Both the position numbers and the translations under genes were made by a program. DNA of 64,000 nt from Arsukibacterium sp. (GTDB lineage Bacteria > Pseudomonadota > Gammaproteobacteria > Enterobacterales > Alteromonadaceae): assembly GCF_018402695.1 (NCBI RefSeq), contig NZ_JAGYIM010000016.1, forward strand, positions 124,001-188,000, in the 5' to 3' direction. Of this stretch, positions 44,145 through 52,417 are shown one piece after another; position 1 is the first letter of the stretch; each line of letters begins with the position of its first letter. The notes beneath the pieces were generated by a model. That model was not told where the DNA came from, made no database searches, and was given only the letters and a program-made list of their open reading frames with translations.

Positions 44145-44825
44145 ATGATAACGGGCACCGACACTGAACTGGGTAGTATTTTCATCCAGCAGCTTGCCAT
44201 GGCTTAGCTCTGATGTCAGGGCAAAAGCCGGGGTGAAATGATACTGCGCACCCACGCCTAAGCCATACTGGCTTTTGTCTTCAACAGCAGCGTTAAGGTA
44301 TTCATAGTAAGCACGGCCAGATAATTCCAGCTGGCTGTTAATATTTGAACGTAATACAGTTTCAATTTTTATTGATTCACTTGAGCTACCGGTACTGAAA
44401 CTCTCCGAATACGCCAGCTGATTGTCAACAAAAGCCTGGAAGTTACCTTTGGCATCAAGCCGGTAGCTCCCCAGATAACCGGCAAAGCTCAGGTTTGTTG
44501 TATCGTTAATCGGCTTAACATAGCCACCACCGACATAGTAGCGGTCAAAGGTTAAACTGGCTGAAACATTTAACACCTCATTATTAAAGATCTCAGTATA
44601 CGACTCACTGTCGGTATAGCGCTGCCATTCTGCGGCGACAAACCAGTTATTGTTAAACTGCCAGGCACCTTTGGCACCGAAGCCGGTGTCTGAAAAGCTA
44701 TCCTCACCTGATTGCGAAATATGCTCAACCGAACCTTGCACATAGCGGTAACTGGGTGCCGTGTCGGCCTGAGCTGCTGCACAAGTAAATAACGCCGTAA
44801 CTATCGCAACTTTTTTAAACAACAT
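44139..44825 (-). CDS. Outer-membrane beta-barrel protein, 228 aa
   Basis: Signal peptide (cleavage near AQA-DTA), then about ten alternating beta-strands: RYVQGSVEHIS, WFVAAEWQRY, RYYVGGGYV, LSFAGYLGSYRLDA, LSGRAYYEYL, YGLGVGAQYHF. It ends in VGARYHF, the C-terminal Phe recognised by the Bam machinery. A small 8-10-strand porin-like protein of unknown ligand. It is on the minus strand, converging with the cassette array. Confidence 0.8.
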   Translation of the reverse strand: MLFKKVAIVTALFTCAAAQADTAPSYRYVQGSVEHISQSGEDSFSDTGFGAKGAWQFNNNWFVAAEWQRYTDSESYTEIFNNEVLNVSASLTFDRYYVGGGYVKPINDTTNLSFAGYLGSYRLDAKGNFQAFVDNQLAYSESFSTGSSSESIKIETVLRSNINSQLELSGRAYYEYLNAAVEDKSQYGLGVGAQYHFTPAFALTSELSHGKLLDENTTQFSVGARYHF

Positions 44826-45145
44826 AAAACATCCTATTTTATAAAAACACTAAGGTGGGTTGGAAATGCGGCTGTGTTTATATCCGAAACAAGCAGAAAG
44901 GTAAATCACTAAATTTAACAATGTGTAACAAAATATACCCGGGTTAGCATTTGCCAGTATTCGATGTTAGCGCATCGCCTTATGCGGTTGGTCCCAGTAG
45001 TTATTAATAATAAAAATACTTGATTTACATTTGGGTACAAGAATAAACTGAAGTTATAAAAATATTGAAGACACTTGCAGTACACCGGCTTAATTGCTGA
45101 AGGGTGCTTTGACTAATGATGTTGTCATATTACAGAGAGTAGAAA
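44826..45145. other. Intergenic region, nothing clear seen
   Basis: 320 bp of AT-rich sequence between divergent genes. I see no gene, strong hairpin or repeat. Promoters of the outer-membrane protein gene and of the gene at 45146 should lie here. Confidence 0.4.
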
Positions 45146-45730
45146 ATGGAATTCATGCAAAAGAAAAATTCTAATAAGCATACATTTACCTTTCAGGATG
45201 AGCATTTTAACTTTGCCTATGAAGATAAATCAGGTTCAGGTGATACAGATTTCAGTTACGCTGATTTTCCTAAAAAGTCTTCTATTCAAATTGAGCAGAA
45301 TGAATGGCTCAGAAACGTCGGGTATCTTTGGATTGCACTGGGCATTTTTCAACTTGGTTATGCGCTATATTCCAACGCATCGCTTTCTGGTAAAGGTTTC
45401 TGGATACTCCTTGGTGCGGTCTGTGTTAGCTGGGCCTATTTCTCGAAGGTAAAATACACAGTTTTCCGTACAGAGAGTGGAAATGTATTCGTTATCCAGG
45501 ACAAGCAGCATGACCAGATAATCAGCGAGATTAATTCCAGAAAAAAGTCACAGCTACTCAACCTGTATGGTGATGTGAACCCTGAAAATAGCTTGGAAAA
45601 TGAGATTAACAAGTTCAAATGGCTTGCTGCAGAAGCAATAATAACTCAGGACGAGTCGCAGAAGAAAATCGCGCAGGCCCAACTTATGGCAAACGATAAA
45701 GCAGATTTGCCCGGAAAAATGCTGAACTAA
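45146..45730 (+). CDS. Hypothetical membrane protein, 194 aa
   Basis: Soluble N-terminal part (about 1-55), two hydrophobic helices (about 57-76 and 84-101), and a cytoplasmic-type C-terminal part (FRTESGNVFVIQDKQHDQII, NPENSLENEINKFKWLAAEA). No family recognised; similar two-helix arrangements occur in PH-domain-like membrane proteins. GAGAG lies before the ATG. Single gene. Confidence 0.6.
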   Translation: MEFMQKKNSNKHTFTFQDEHFNFAYEDKSGSGDTDFSYADFPKKSSIQIEQNEWLRNVGYLWIALGIFQLGYALYSNASLSGKGFWILLGAVCVSWAYFSKVKYTVFRTESGNVFVIQDKQHDQIISEINSRKKSQLLNLYGDVNPENSLENEINKFKWLAAEAIITQDESQKKIAQAQLMANDKADLPGKMLN

Positions 45731-45872
45731 CATTTGCTATGTTGTCACCGTTGATTTGGGGGTTATGGGCAATTTGCGTAGTATTGTACTGACATGTAAT
45801 TTATAGCAGTTGTGCACTGGAAGCTGGCTGTTAATTTGTAAGGATACAAACACGAATAGGACGATGTAAAAT

Positions 45873-46238
45873 ATGGATAATCAACAACTAAACAGACCCT
45901 GGGGCGTAGACTTAAAAGCCTTTTGTTTGCTGATGCATTTAGCCCAGTTTGCCGGATTTATTATTCCCGGGGCAGGCATAATTTTGCCAATAGTGATGTG
46001 GGTTACGAACAAAGAACAGTTTCCGGAAGTAGATGCTCACGGTAAAAATATCGTTAACTGGATCCTGAGTCTGATCATTTATTTAGTCATCAGCTTTATT
46101 CTGATGTTCGCTATTATCGGCTTTTTCCTTATTTTCGCCCTGATTATTACCAACGTCATTTTCATCATAATTGGCGCGGTTAAAGCTAACCAGAACGAAG
46201 TATGGGAATACCCGTTAAGTATTAAGTTTTTTAAATAG
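45873..46238 (+). CDS. DUF4870 family membrane protein
   Basis: 121 residues. Starts with LCLLMHLAQFAGFIIPGAGI-like sequence, then WVTNKEQFPEVDAHGKNIVN followed by WILSLIIYLVISFILMFAII, the DUF4870 signature. About four helices. Function unknown; a similar protein is common in gammaproteobacteria. Followed by a double hairpin. Confidence 0.85.
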   Translation: MDNQQLNRPWGVDLKAFCLLMHLAQFAGFIIPGAGIILPIVMWVTNKEQFPEVDAHGKNIVNWILSLIIYLVISFILMFAIIGFFLIFALIITNVIFIIIGAVKANQNEVWEYPLSIKFFK

Positions 46239-46252
46239 CGCGGCTTGGGAAG

Positions 46253-46360
46253 GGACAGGCACAATACGATCAGAAAAGAGATCAGAACAGGACAGGCACA
46301 GTAGCATGCGTGTTAATAGTGCCTGTCCTTTTTTTCTTAATAGTGCCTGTCCTTTTTTTC
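46253..46360 (+). terminator. Duplicated terminator with two GGACAGGCAC / GTGCCTGTCC pairs
   Basis: GGACAGGCAC occurs at 46253-46262 and 46290-46299, and its reverse complement GTGCCTGTCC at 46319-46328 and 46343-46352, each of the last two followed by TTTTTTT. Either right arm can pair with either left arm. It ends the DUF4870 gene and lies just past the malQ stop at 46374. Confidence 0.75.
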
Positions 46361-46373
46361 ATGTCCTTTCTTT

Positions 46374-48551
46374 TCAGCTTTTCCGGCGCTGTTCAGCCAT
46401 AGCAGTAATCAGCTCTCGCACGTCAGTTTGCTGCAATGCCTGCTCAAAGTCGACCGGTAACTTGCGCCGCCAGTTTGGGTACTCGGTGCTGGTACCGGGA
46501 ATATTGACCGGGGTAGCGACCAGCAGTAAATCTTCCAGTTGGTACGCCATTAAGCGGGCCGGGGTGGCGGCCAGATACAAATGGCTGTTATGGACTAACT
46601 GTTGCACATTGCCCTGTTCCAGCTGTAACTCGTGACACAACAACTGCTTCTCATCTTTACGCAATTGCTCCAGGTTGGCCGCAATCTGGGCACTGGGGAA
46701 TAAATCCAGCTGGTGGCGCAGTGCTAAATCATGCTCGTGCCAGTAGCCGACCAGGGTCGGCATATCGTGGGTGGTCACGGTGGCCAGTGCCAGTGCCGGG
46801 TAAGTTTGGTCACGGTGCTGGTAGCTGCCGGTTTTTTGTTCCAGCATAAATACCCGGTAAGACAGTACCTGATATTTTGCCATTAACCGGCTAATTTCAA
46901 CCGGCACTGTGCCTAAATCTTCTCCAATTACCACACAATGATTGCGCTGGCTTTCCAGAGCCATAATGGCAAATAAATCTTCGGCTGGCATGCTGATATA
47001 ACCACCGGCCGTGGCATCTGCACCTGGCGGGCAACACCACAACCGTAATAAGGCCATAACATGATCTAGCCGCAGGGCGCCGGCATAGCGCATATTGGCA
47101 CGAATAAGCTGAATAAAAGGCTGATAGGCTTTCTGGCGCAAGGTGTGTGGGTTGTACGCCAGCAGGCCCCAGTTCTGGCCTTTCGGCGCCATAATGTCTG
47201 GTGGCGCACCGACGCTTAACTGCATCAGAAAATCTTCCGGCGCGCCCCAGCTCTCTGCACTGTTGCTGTTGGCTCCTACTGCCACATCACAATACAGGCC
47301 AATGGCCATGCCCTGTTGCTGACACTGCTGCTTTACCTCTGCCAGTTGCTGCTGCGCCAGCCATTGCAGATACAATTGCTGGTTAATGGCATCGCTGTGC
47401 TCTTTTGCAAATTGCTGCAGTGCCGGGCTGTCGGGCTGCTGATATTCAGCCGGGAAATTCTGCCAGCAAGCCATTTGCATATCGCGTTGGAATAACACGG
47501 CTTGCAGCACCTGATAGCGGGCCAGATTTAGCAGGCTGGGGTCACTTTGCTCTACAAATTGATTGAAATCCCGGGCACGCTGGCTGTTGATCGCCAGATG
47601 TTGTTGTTTGAAATGATGATATAACACGGTCGCCATTTCTGCTTTCAGGCTACTGACTGCATGGTAATCAACGTCGGCAGCCACCCGGCAGCGTTGGATG
47701 CGGGCCTGAAATTGTTGGTTTTGCAGTAACTGCTGAGCTGCGGCACATTCGCTGAACTCCGGGCTATGCTCCAGTGCTACGTACAGGGTATTTAACCAGA
47801 GCCGGCTGTTCGGGCTGTATGGGCTGCAATCTTGTGGCAGGCCCGGATAAAGCGCATGCAACGGGTTTAAGCCAATAAAATCGTTACCCAGCGCGGCTAA
47901 CGGCGCCACCATATTTTTTAAATCGACAAAATCGCCAATGCCCCAGTTCCGGCTGGAGCGCAGCGCATACAGCTGAATTGCCGGCCCCATAGTTTTATGT
48001 AACACCGCCCGATCCTGCAGCTGAAAGCAGCGGTTTGGTGTAACAATAAGCTGTTGCTGATAACCAGCGCTGGCTTCTGGCGCGACAGTGCCCGGGGCGC
48101 TACTGGCAGGTGTTAATGTCAGTTGATGATAACCGGGGCCAAGCTCAACGTTGATGCTAAGGTTCACCGCCAGATACTCGGTACCGGCCAGCTGCTGGCG
48201 GTCGACAATATCGCTGGTAGCAATCTGCAGCTGCCCTGAGTAGCGCTGTTGCTGTTCGGTAAGCAGCTGCCAGTGCCAGTGGCTATGCGCTGCAGCAGCG
48301 GGCTGCTGTAACCGGACCTGCAGGGGTTGCGTTTCTGTCAGCACCTGCACCGGTGCAATTATTTCAGTCCAGGGTTGCTGTTGTAGCTGGCTTATCTGGC
48401 TGGCGATGACGTCATCATTGCTTAAATCGTAGCCCATCGCCGCCAGAATAGCCTGTTGGTCGGCCAGCGCAATGTGTTCGACATGCCCTTGTGCGTGCAC
48501 ATAGCTATCCTGCAGGCCTGCTAACGCTGCGAGTTGCTTAATTGGTTCCAT
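46374..48551 (-). CDS. malQ: 4-alpha-glucanotransferase (amylomaltase)
   Basis: 725 residues. GH77 enzyme that disproportionates maltodextrins in the cytoplasm. N-terminal extension about 1-185; catalytic domain with LYALRSSRNWGIGDFVDLKN, SPYSPNSRLWLNTLYVALEH, nucleophile region RLDHVMALLR (Asp about 498), acid/base region VIGEDLGTVP (Glu about 546) and TTHDMPTLVGYW. Overlaps the small AraC gene upstream by 14 bp, so they form an operon; a palindrome upstream links it to the receptor genes. Confidence 0.94.
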   Translation of the reverse strand: MEPIKQLAALAGLQDSYVHAQGHVEHIALADQQAILAAMGYDLSNDDVIASQISQLQQQPWTEIIAPVQVLTETQPLQVRLQQPAAAAHSHWHWQLLTEQQQRYSGQLQIATSDIVDRQQLAGTEYLAVNLSINVELGPGYHQLTLTPASSAPGTVAPEASAGYQQQLIVTPNRCFQLQDRAVLHKTMGPAIQLYALRSSRNWGIGDFVDLKNMVAPLAALGNDFIGLNPLHALYPGLPQDCSPYSPNSRLWLNTLYVALEHSPEFSECAAAQQLLQNQQFQARIQRCRVAADVDYHAVSSLKAEMATVLYHHFKQQHLAINSQRARDFNQFVEQSDPSLLNLARYQVLQAVLFQRDMQMACWQNFPAEYQQPDSPALQQFAKEHSDAINQQLYLQWLAQQQLAEVKQQCQQQGMAIGLYCDVAVGANSNSAESWGAPEDFLMQLSVGAPPDIMAPKGQNWGLLAYNPHTLRQKAYQPFIQLIRANMRYAGALRLDHVMALLRLWCCPPGADATAGGYISMPAEDLFAIMALESQRNHCVVIGEDLGTVPVEISRLMAKYQVLSYRVFMLEQKTGSYQHRDQTYPALALATVTTHDMPTLVGYWHEHDLALRHQLDLFPSAQIAANLEQLRKDEKQLLCHELQLEQGNVQQLVHNSHLYLAATPARLMAYQLEDLLLVATPVNIPGTSTEYPNWRRKLPVDFEQALQQTDVRELITAMAEQRRKS

Positions 48552-48984
48552 ACATCACCTGTCGGCTGGCCAGGGGTTGCCCTGGATAAGAACGGCTGAT
48601 TGTGGTGCTGCTACGCTGACGATATACGCCGGGCGGGCAGCCTTGCCAGCTTTTAAATGCTTTTTGAAAACTACTTTGTTCTTCAAAACCGAGCTGGGTG
48701 GCAATTTGTTGAATATTATAGGTATTTTCCTGCAAATATTGCCGGGCTAACTGATGACGACATTCATTAACCAACTGCCGGAAGCTGGTGTTGTGGCCTT
48801 GTAAAAAACGCTGCAACGAACGACTGCTGACATTCAGCGCTTTAGCCGTATCATTTAACCTCGGTAACTGTGGCAATTGCCGGCAAATATATTGGCGTAA
48901 CAGCGCTAACTGGCTGTTACGCCTGATGTTACCATCATCATTTGTTGGACGATAACGCCTAAAACCATGGCTTGCGATAGTCAT
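48538..48984 (-). CDS. Small AraC-type regulator (DNA-binding domain only)
   Basis: 148 residues starting at ATG 48984, with GGAG about nine bases upstream; an in-frame TTG at 48999 is less likely. It has an AraC HTH pair only: LNVSSRSLQRFLQGHNTSFR and YNIQQIATQLGFEEQSSFQK, with AFKSWQGCPPGVYRQ. No N-terminal sugar-binding domain is present. Overlaps malQ by 14 bp (coupled). Likely a regulator of malQ or the alpha-glucan genes; ligand, if any, unknown. Confidence 0.8.
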   Translation of the reverse strand: MTIASHGFRRYRPTNDDGNIRRNSQLALLRQYICRQLPQLPRLNDTAKALNVSSRSLQRFLQGHNTSFRQLVNECRHQLARQYLQENTYNIQQIATQLGFEEQSSFQKAFKSWQGCPPGVYRQRSSTTISRSYPGQPLASRQVMYGTN

Positions 48985-49086
48985 TGTGCTTTGCTCCAAA
49001 GTGGCAGCAAAGCAAAATCCCGGCTCTGCCCATCACTGCCATTAATTGGTGCAAGCATAAAACAACGTTGGTCTATAGTTAAACAT

Positions 49087-49104
49087 GCTGCATACGTATG
49101 CAGC
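49087..49104. promoter_or_regulatory. 18-bp perfect palindrome GCTGCATACGTATGCAGC
   Basis: LacI-type operator candidate with the centre ATACGTAT. It lies 103 bp upstream of the AraC/malQ start (minus strand). It shares the core ATACGTAT with the palindromes at 49278 and 59234. Confidence 0.55.
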
Positions 49105-49277
49105 GAAAATAGCCGGAAATACCTGACCCGAAAAGTCTGTTGGTACCCTGGTTTTACGGCCTAACAGGTAACAAAGCAGCAGCATGCTTTGGCTAGCGGT
49201 GGCTTGATGGCTAAGGCGTGCACCGTAATCGTGCGCAGATTAACCGCTTTGCCCCGGCTTTGTGCAATAAGCCGCTT

Positions 49278-49293
49278 ATGAATACGTATTCAT
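49278..49293. promoter_or_regulatory. 16-bp perfect palindrome ATGAATACGTATTCAT (operator)
   Basis: Lies 129 bp upstream of the receptor ATG at 49423. The same 14-bp core TGAATACGTATTCA recurs exactly at 59234-59247 before the second receptor. The -35-like TTGAGC follows after one base, so a repressor bound here would block the promoter. Confidence 0.65.
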
Positions 49294-49294
49294 G

Positions 49295-49329
49295 TTGAGC
49301 TTACGCCCGAATAAGTTTAATAAATGACC
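49295..49329 (+). promoter_or_regulatory. Candidate promoter of the first alpha-glucan receptor
   Basis: TTGAGC (49295-49300), 17 bp, TAATAA (49318-49323), with the downstream block GCCCGAATAAGTTTAATAA. A closely similar block (GCCCCAAATAGGTTAATAA) follows the third palindrome before the second receptor at 59258-59276. The -10 match is weak. Confidence 0.4.
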
Positions 49330-49422
49330 ATAGTAAAAGTTGGTTAGTAAGTTTTCACCGCTTGCGATAAGCCGGGAATGCTTTACTGCTGAACAATAAC
49401 AACCTCACCGGGGATAAGGGTA

Positions 49423-52287
49423 ATGAAAAACTTTAAACTGAATATGCTGACTGTCGCGCTGATTGCAGCCGGCGCCAGCTCTGCCGCTGTCGCGCAGCAA
49501 ACGACTGACGCCAGCGAGCAGGCAAAAGAAGATAACATCGAAGTTATTGCTGTCACGGGTTACCGCGGTAGCCTGCAAAAAGCACAGGCAATAAAAATGA
49601 GCGAAAGCTCGGTGGTGGAAGTGCTGTCAGCAGAAGACATTGGTAAGCTGCCAGACACCAGTATTGCAGAGTCGCTGGCCCGCTTACCTGGCCTGGCCGG
49701 CGAGCGCCGCAATGGCCGTACCAGCGGCTTGTCGGTGCGGGGCTTTAACGAAAACTACGTTGGTACCTCATTAAACGGCCGCGAGCTGTTAGGTATGGGT
49801 GATAACCGTGGCGTGGAATACGATTTGTACCCGTCTGAAATTGTCTCAACCGCTGTGGTTTACAAAACTCCGGATGCCACGGTCATGGCGCAGGGTATTG
49901 GTGGTACTATCGATTTACAAACCATCCGGCCATTAACCGCCGAACCAACCCTGACCTTCAACGCAAACTTTGAACAAAATGGCACCTCATCCGGCAACCC
50001 GGACTTTGACAACAACGGTCACCGTTTCTCAGTAAACTTTGTAGATAAATTTGTCGATGACACCCTGGGTGTAGCTTTGGTGGTGTCGTCAATGGAAACC
50101 CCGCGCCAGGAGCAGCAATTCCGCGGCTGGGGTTTTGCTAATGTTAACCTGGCCCGCAATGATGATGGCAGTTTCGTTAATCCGCGCCGCGCTACCGACA
50201 CGGTAGATGTACCGGAAGGTACCGTGGTGTCAGGTGGTCACGATTCTTTTACCCGTTCAGCGATGCTGGAGCGTGACTCGTTCGCTGCCATTGTTGAATA
50301 TATGCCAACCGACAAGCTGACCTTAAAGTTTGATGCCCTGTACATCGACTTTATTGAAAACGATGTGCGTCGTGGTCTGGAAGAAGGTGGTGCTGAATGG
50401 GGTACCGGCGACTACACCATTACCGGTGTCGAAAATGGCCTGGTGACGTCGGGTTACTACGACGGTTTTCACTCAGTCGTGCGTAACGATGCGCGGCGCC
50501 AGGAAGCCGACTTACTGACCTTTGGCTTAAACCTGGAATATGAATTAAGTGACGACTGGACCGCGCAGCTGGATATCTCCAGCGGCAAAGTTGACAAAAC
50601 CATTACCGACGTAGAAAGCTACTCAGGTGTTGGCCGCGCTGGTATCGACGGCCGGCCACTGGCTGCCCGCTCATGGGAATTGACGCCTACCGGTGTGATG
50701 TACAGTGATCACCCAACCCTGCCTTCTGTAGATTATACTGATGCCAGCCTGATGCGTTTAGCCGGCCCACAAGCCTGGGGCGGCGCGTTGAACCCAATCG
50801 AGCGTTTCCAGGGACAACCTGGATTTGGACCAGACACCGCGCAGGATGGTTTTGTAAACCAACCCATTTTTGAAGAAACCTTAGACAGCATCCGCCTGCA
50901 AGCCAACGGCTATGTCGACTGGGGTATTATCACCGCGGTTGAAACCGGTGTGGTCTATCAGGAACGTTCAAAAACCAAAATTAACAATGGTGCCTTCTTA
51001 ACCGCGCCAAGCTGGCCGGGCGATGTCGCTATTCCTAACCCATTGGGTGTGGCCGATTTAAGCTTTATTGGGATTGAAGGCGTCACCGCTTACGACAGCT
51101 TAGGCCTGTATAACAGCGGTTACTATATTGAAACCGATGCCGCACTGCTGGAAAACGGTCGTTTTGGTGACACCTACAAAATTGACGAAGAACTGACTAC
51201 GTTATTTGCTAAGTTTGACATGAACACCGAAATTGCCGGCATGATGGTGCAAGGTAATTTTGGCGTACAAGTGGTTAACGCTAAGCAAAGTGGCGAAGGT
51301 TTCAGTACTACCAGTAATGCCCAGGGCTTTACGATAGCCACGCCGGTAAGTGATAGTGATGATTACACCGATATTTTGCCAACCTTAAACTTAAGTGTTG
51401 AAGTGGCAGATCGCCAGTATGTCCGTACCGCACTGTCTAAAGTAATTAGCCGGCCACGGATGGATGATATGCGGCCCAATGCCCAGGTAACCTTCCAGTT
51501 TAACGACTCAAATATTCTGAGTAATGATCCGGAAAACAGCCCATGGGGTGGTAACGCCGGTAATACTCAGTTAAAACCACTGGAAGCTAACCAGTTTGAT
51601 TTATCATATGAGAATTACTACCACGATAATGGTTTCTTTGCCGCCAGCTTCTTCTTTAAAGATCTGAAAAACTGGCACCGCAATGAGACAGTCATAGCTG
51701 ATTTCTCTGATGTCTATATTCCGGGTTTCCACCAGTCATCTGATGCTACGGGCAACCAGCCGCCAGCGTTATTTGTCGGCGGCATTTCCCAGGTTACTGA
51801 TGGTTTACAGGGCTTTGTCCGTGGTTACGAATTCCAGGCCAGTGTGCCGTTTGAAATTGTCCACGAAGCCTTAGATGGCTTTGGTATAGTAGCCAGCGCT
51901 ACCTTTATGGACGGCAAACTGGATGACGGTGGCCGGGTACCGGGTTTATCAGAAGAAATTTACACCTTAACTGCCTATTACGAATATAAAGGCTTTGAGT
52001 TCCGGATTTCAGGTACCAAGCGTGATGAGTTCTTAAGTGAAACCCGTGGCTTAAGTTTGTCACTGGCCACAGTAGAAGACCGCGGTGCTGAACTGTGGGA
52101 TGCTCAGATTGGTTATGACTTCAGTGAATCAAATATTGATGCACTGGACGGCCTGCGGCTAACTTTCCAGGTGCAGAATATCACTGATGAACCGACCTTA
52201 AAAACCAACGGTGCAGATGTCCGTCAGGTTACGGAGTACCAGAGCTTTGGTACTAACTATATGTTAGGTCTGAACTATAAGTTTTAA
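49423..52287 (+). CDS. TonB-dependent receptor (TonB-Xanth-Caul type), alpha-glucan uptake
   Basis: 954 residues. Signal peptide (cleavage near AVAQQ), TonB-box-like IEVIAVTGYRGSLQKAQAIK, and a plug with SSVVEVLSAEDIGKLPDTS, IAESLARLPGLAGERRNGR, LSVRGFNENYVGTSLNGREL. The barrel ends in MLGLNYKF. This subfamily usually imports carbohydrate oligomers. An operator-like palindrome lies upstream, and halogenase and amylase genes lie downstream, supporting maltodextrin uptake. Substrate is inferred from context. Confidence 0.92.
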   Translation: MKNFKLNMLTVALIAAGASSAAVAQQTTDASEQAKEDNIEVIAVTGYRGSLQKAQAIKMSESSVVEVLSAEDIGKLPDTSIAESLARLPGLAGERRNGRTSGLSVRGFNENYVGTSLNGRELLGMGDNRGVEYDLYPSEIVSTAVVYKTPDATVMAQGIGGTIDLQTIRPLTAEPTLTFNANFEQNGTSSGNPDFDNNGHRFSVNFVDKFVDDTLGVALVVSSMETPRQEQQFRGWGFANVNLARNDDGSFVNPRRATDTVDVPEGTVVSGGHDSFTRSAMLERDSFAAIVEYMPTDKLTLKFDALYIDFIENDVRRGLEEGGAEWGTGDYTITGVENGLVTSGYYDGFHSVVRNDARRQEADLLTFGLNLEYELSDDWTAQLDISSGKVDKTITDVESYSGVGRAGIDGRPLAARSWELTPTGVMYSDHPTLPSVDYTDASLMRLAGPQAWGGALNPIERFQGQPGFGPDTAQDGFVNQPIFEETLDSIRLQANGYVDWGIITAVETGVVYQERSKTKINNGAFLTAPSWPGDVAIPNPLGVADLSFIGIEGVTAYDSLGLYNSGYYIETDAALLENGRFGDTYKIDEELTTLFAKFDMNTEIAGMMVQGNFGVQVVNAKQSGEGFSTTSNAQGFTIATPVSDSDDYTDILPTLNLSVEVADRQYVRTALSKVISRPRMDDMRPNAQVTFQFNDSNILSNDPENSPWGGNAGNTQLKPLEANQFDLSYENYYHDNGFFAASFFFKDLKNWHRNETVIADFSDVYIPGFHQSSDATGNQPPALFVGGISQVTDGLQGFVRGYEFQASVPFEIVHEALDGFGIVASATFMDGKLDDGGRVPGLSEEIYTLTAYYEYKGFEFRISGTKRDEFLSETRGLSLSLATVEDRGAELWDAQIGYDFSESNIDALDGLRLTFQVQNITDEPTLKTNGADVRQVTEYQSFGTNYMLGLNYKF

Positions 52288-52374
52288 GAAGTAAGTTCTG
52301 ATAATTCTGTCAGGCCAGCCTGCTATAGTTATGGCGAGCTGGCCACAGGCAGAGCAGGTTCTCCCTGGTAAAAG

Positions 52375-52406
52375 CCCGGCCTGGTATAAGGGTCGGGTTT
52401 TTTTTT
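52375..52406 (+). terminator. Rho-independent terminator after the first receptor
   Basis: Stem CCCGGCC / GGTCGGG (seven pairs, one G-T) with a 9-base loop, followed by nine T. It lies 12 bp upstream of the halogenase-family start, allowing partial read-through. Confidence 0.75.
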
Positions 52407-52417
52407 GAGTACTTAAT

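Noticed and set aside
46306-46635. 109-residue + strand frame starting in the double terminator
   Set aside because: Antisense to malQ and built from terminator repeats.
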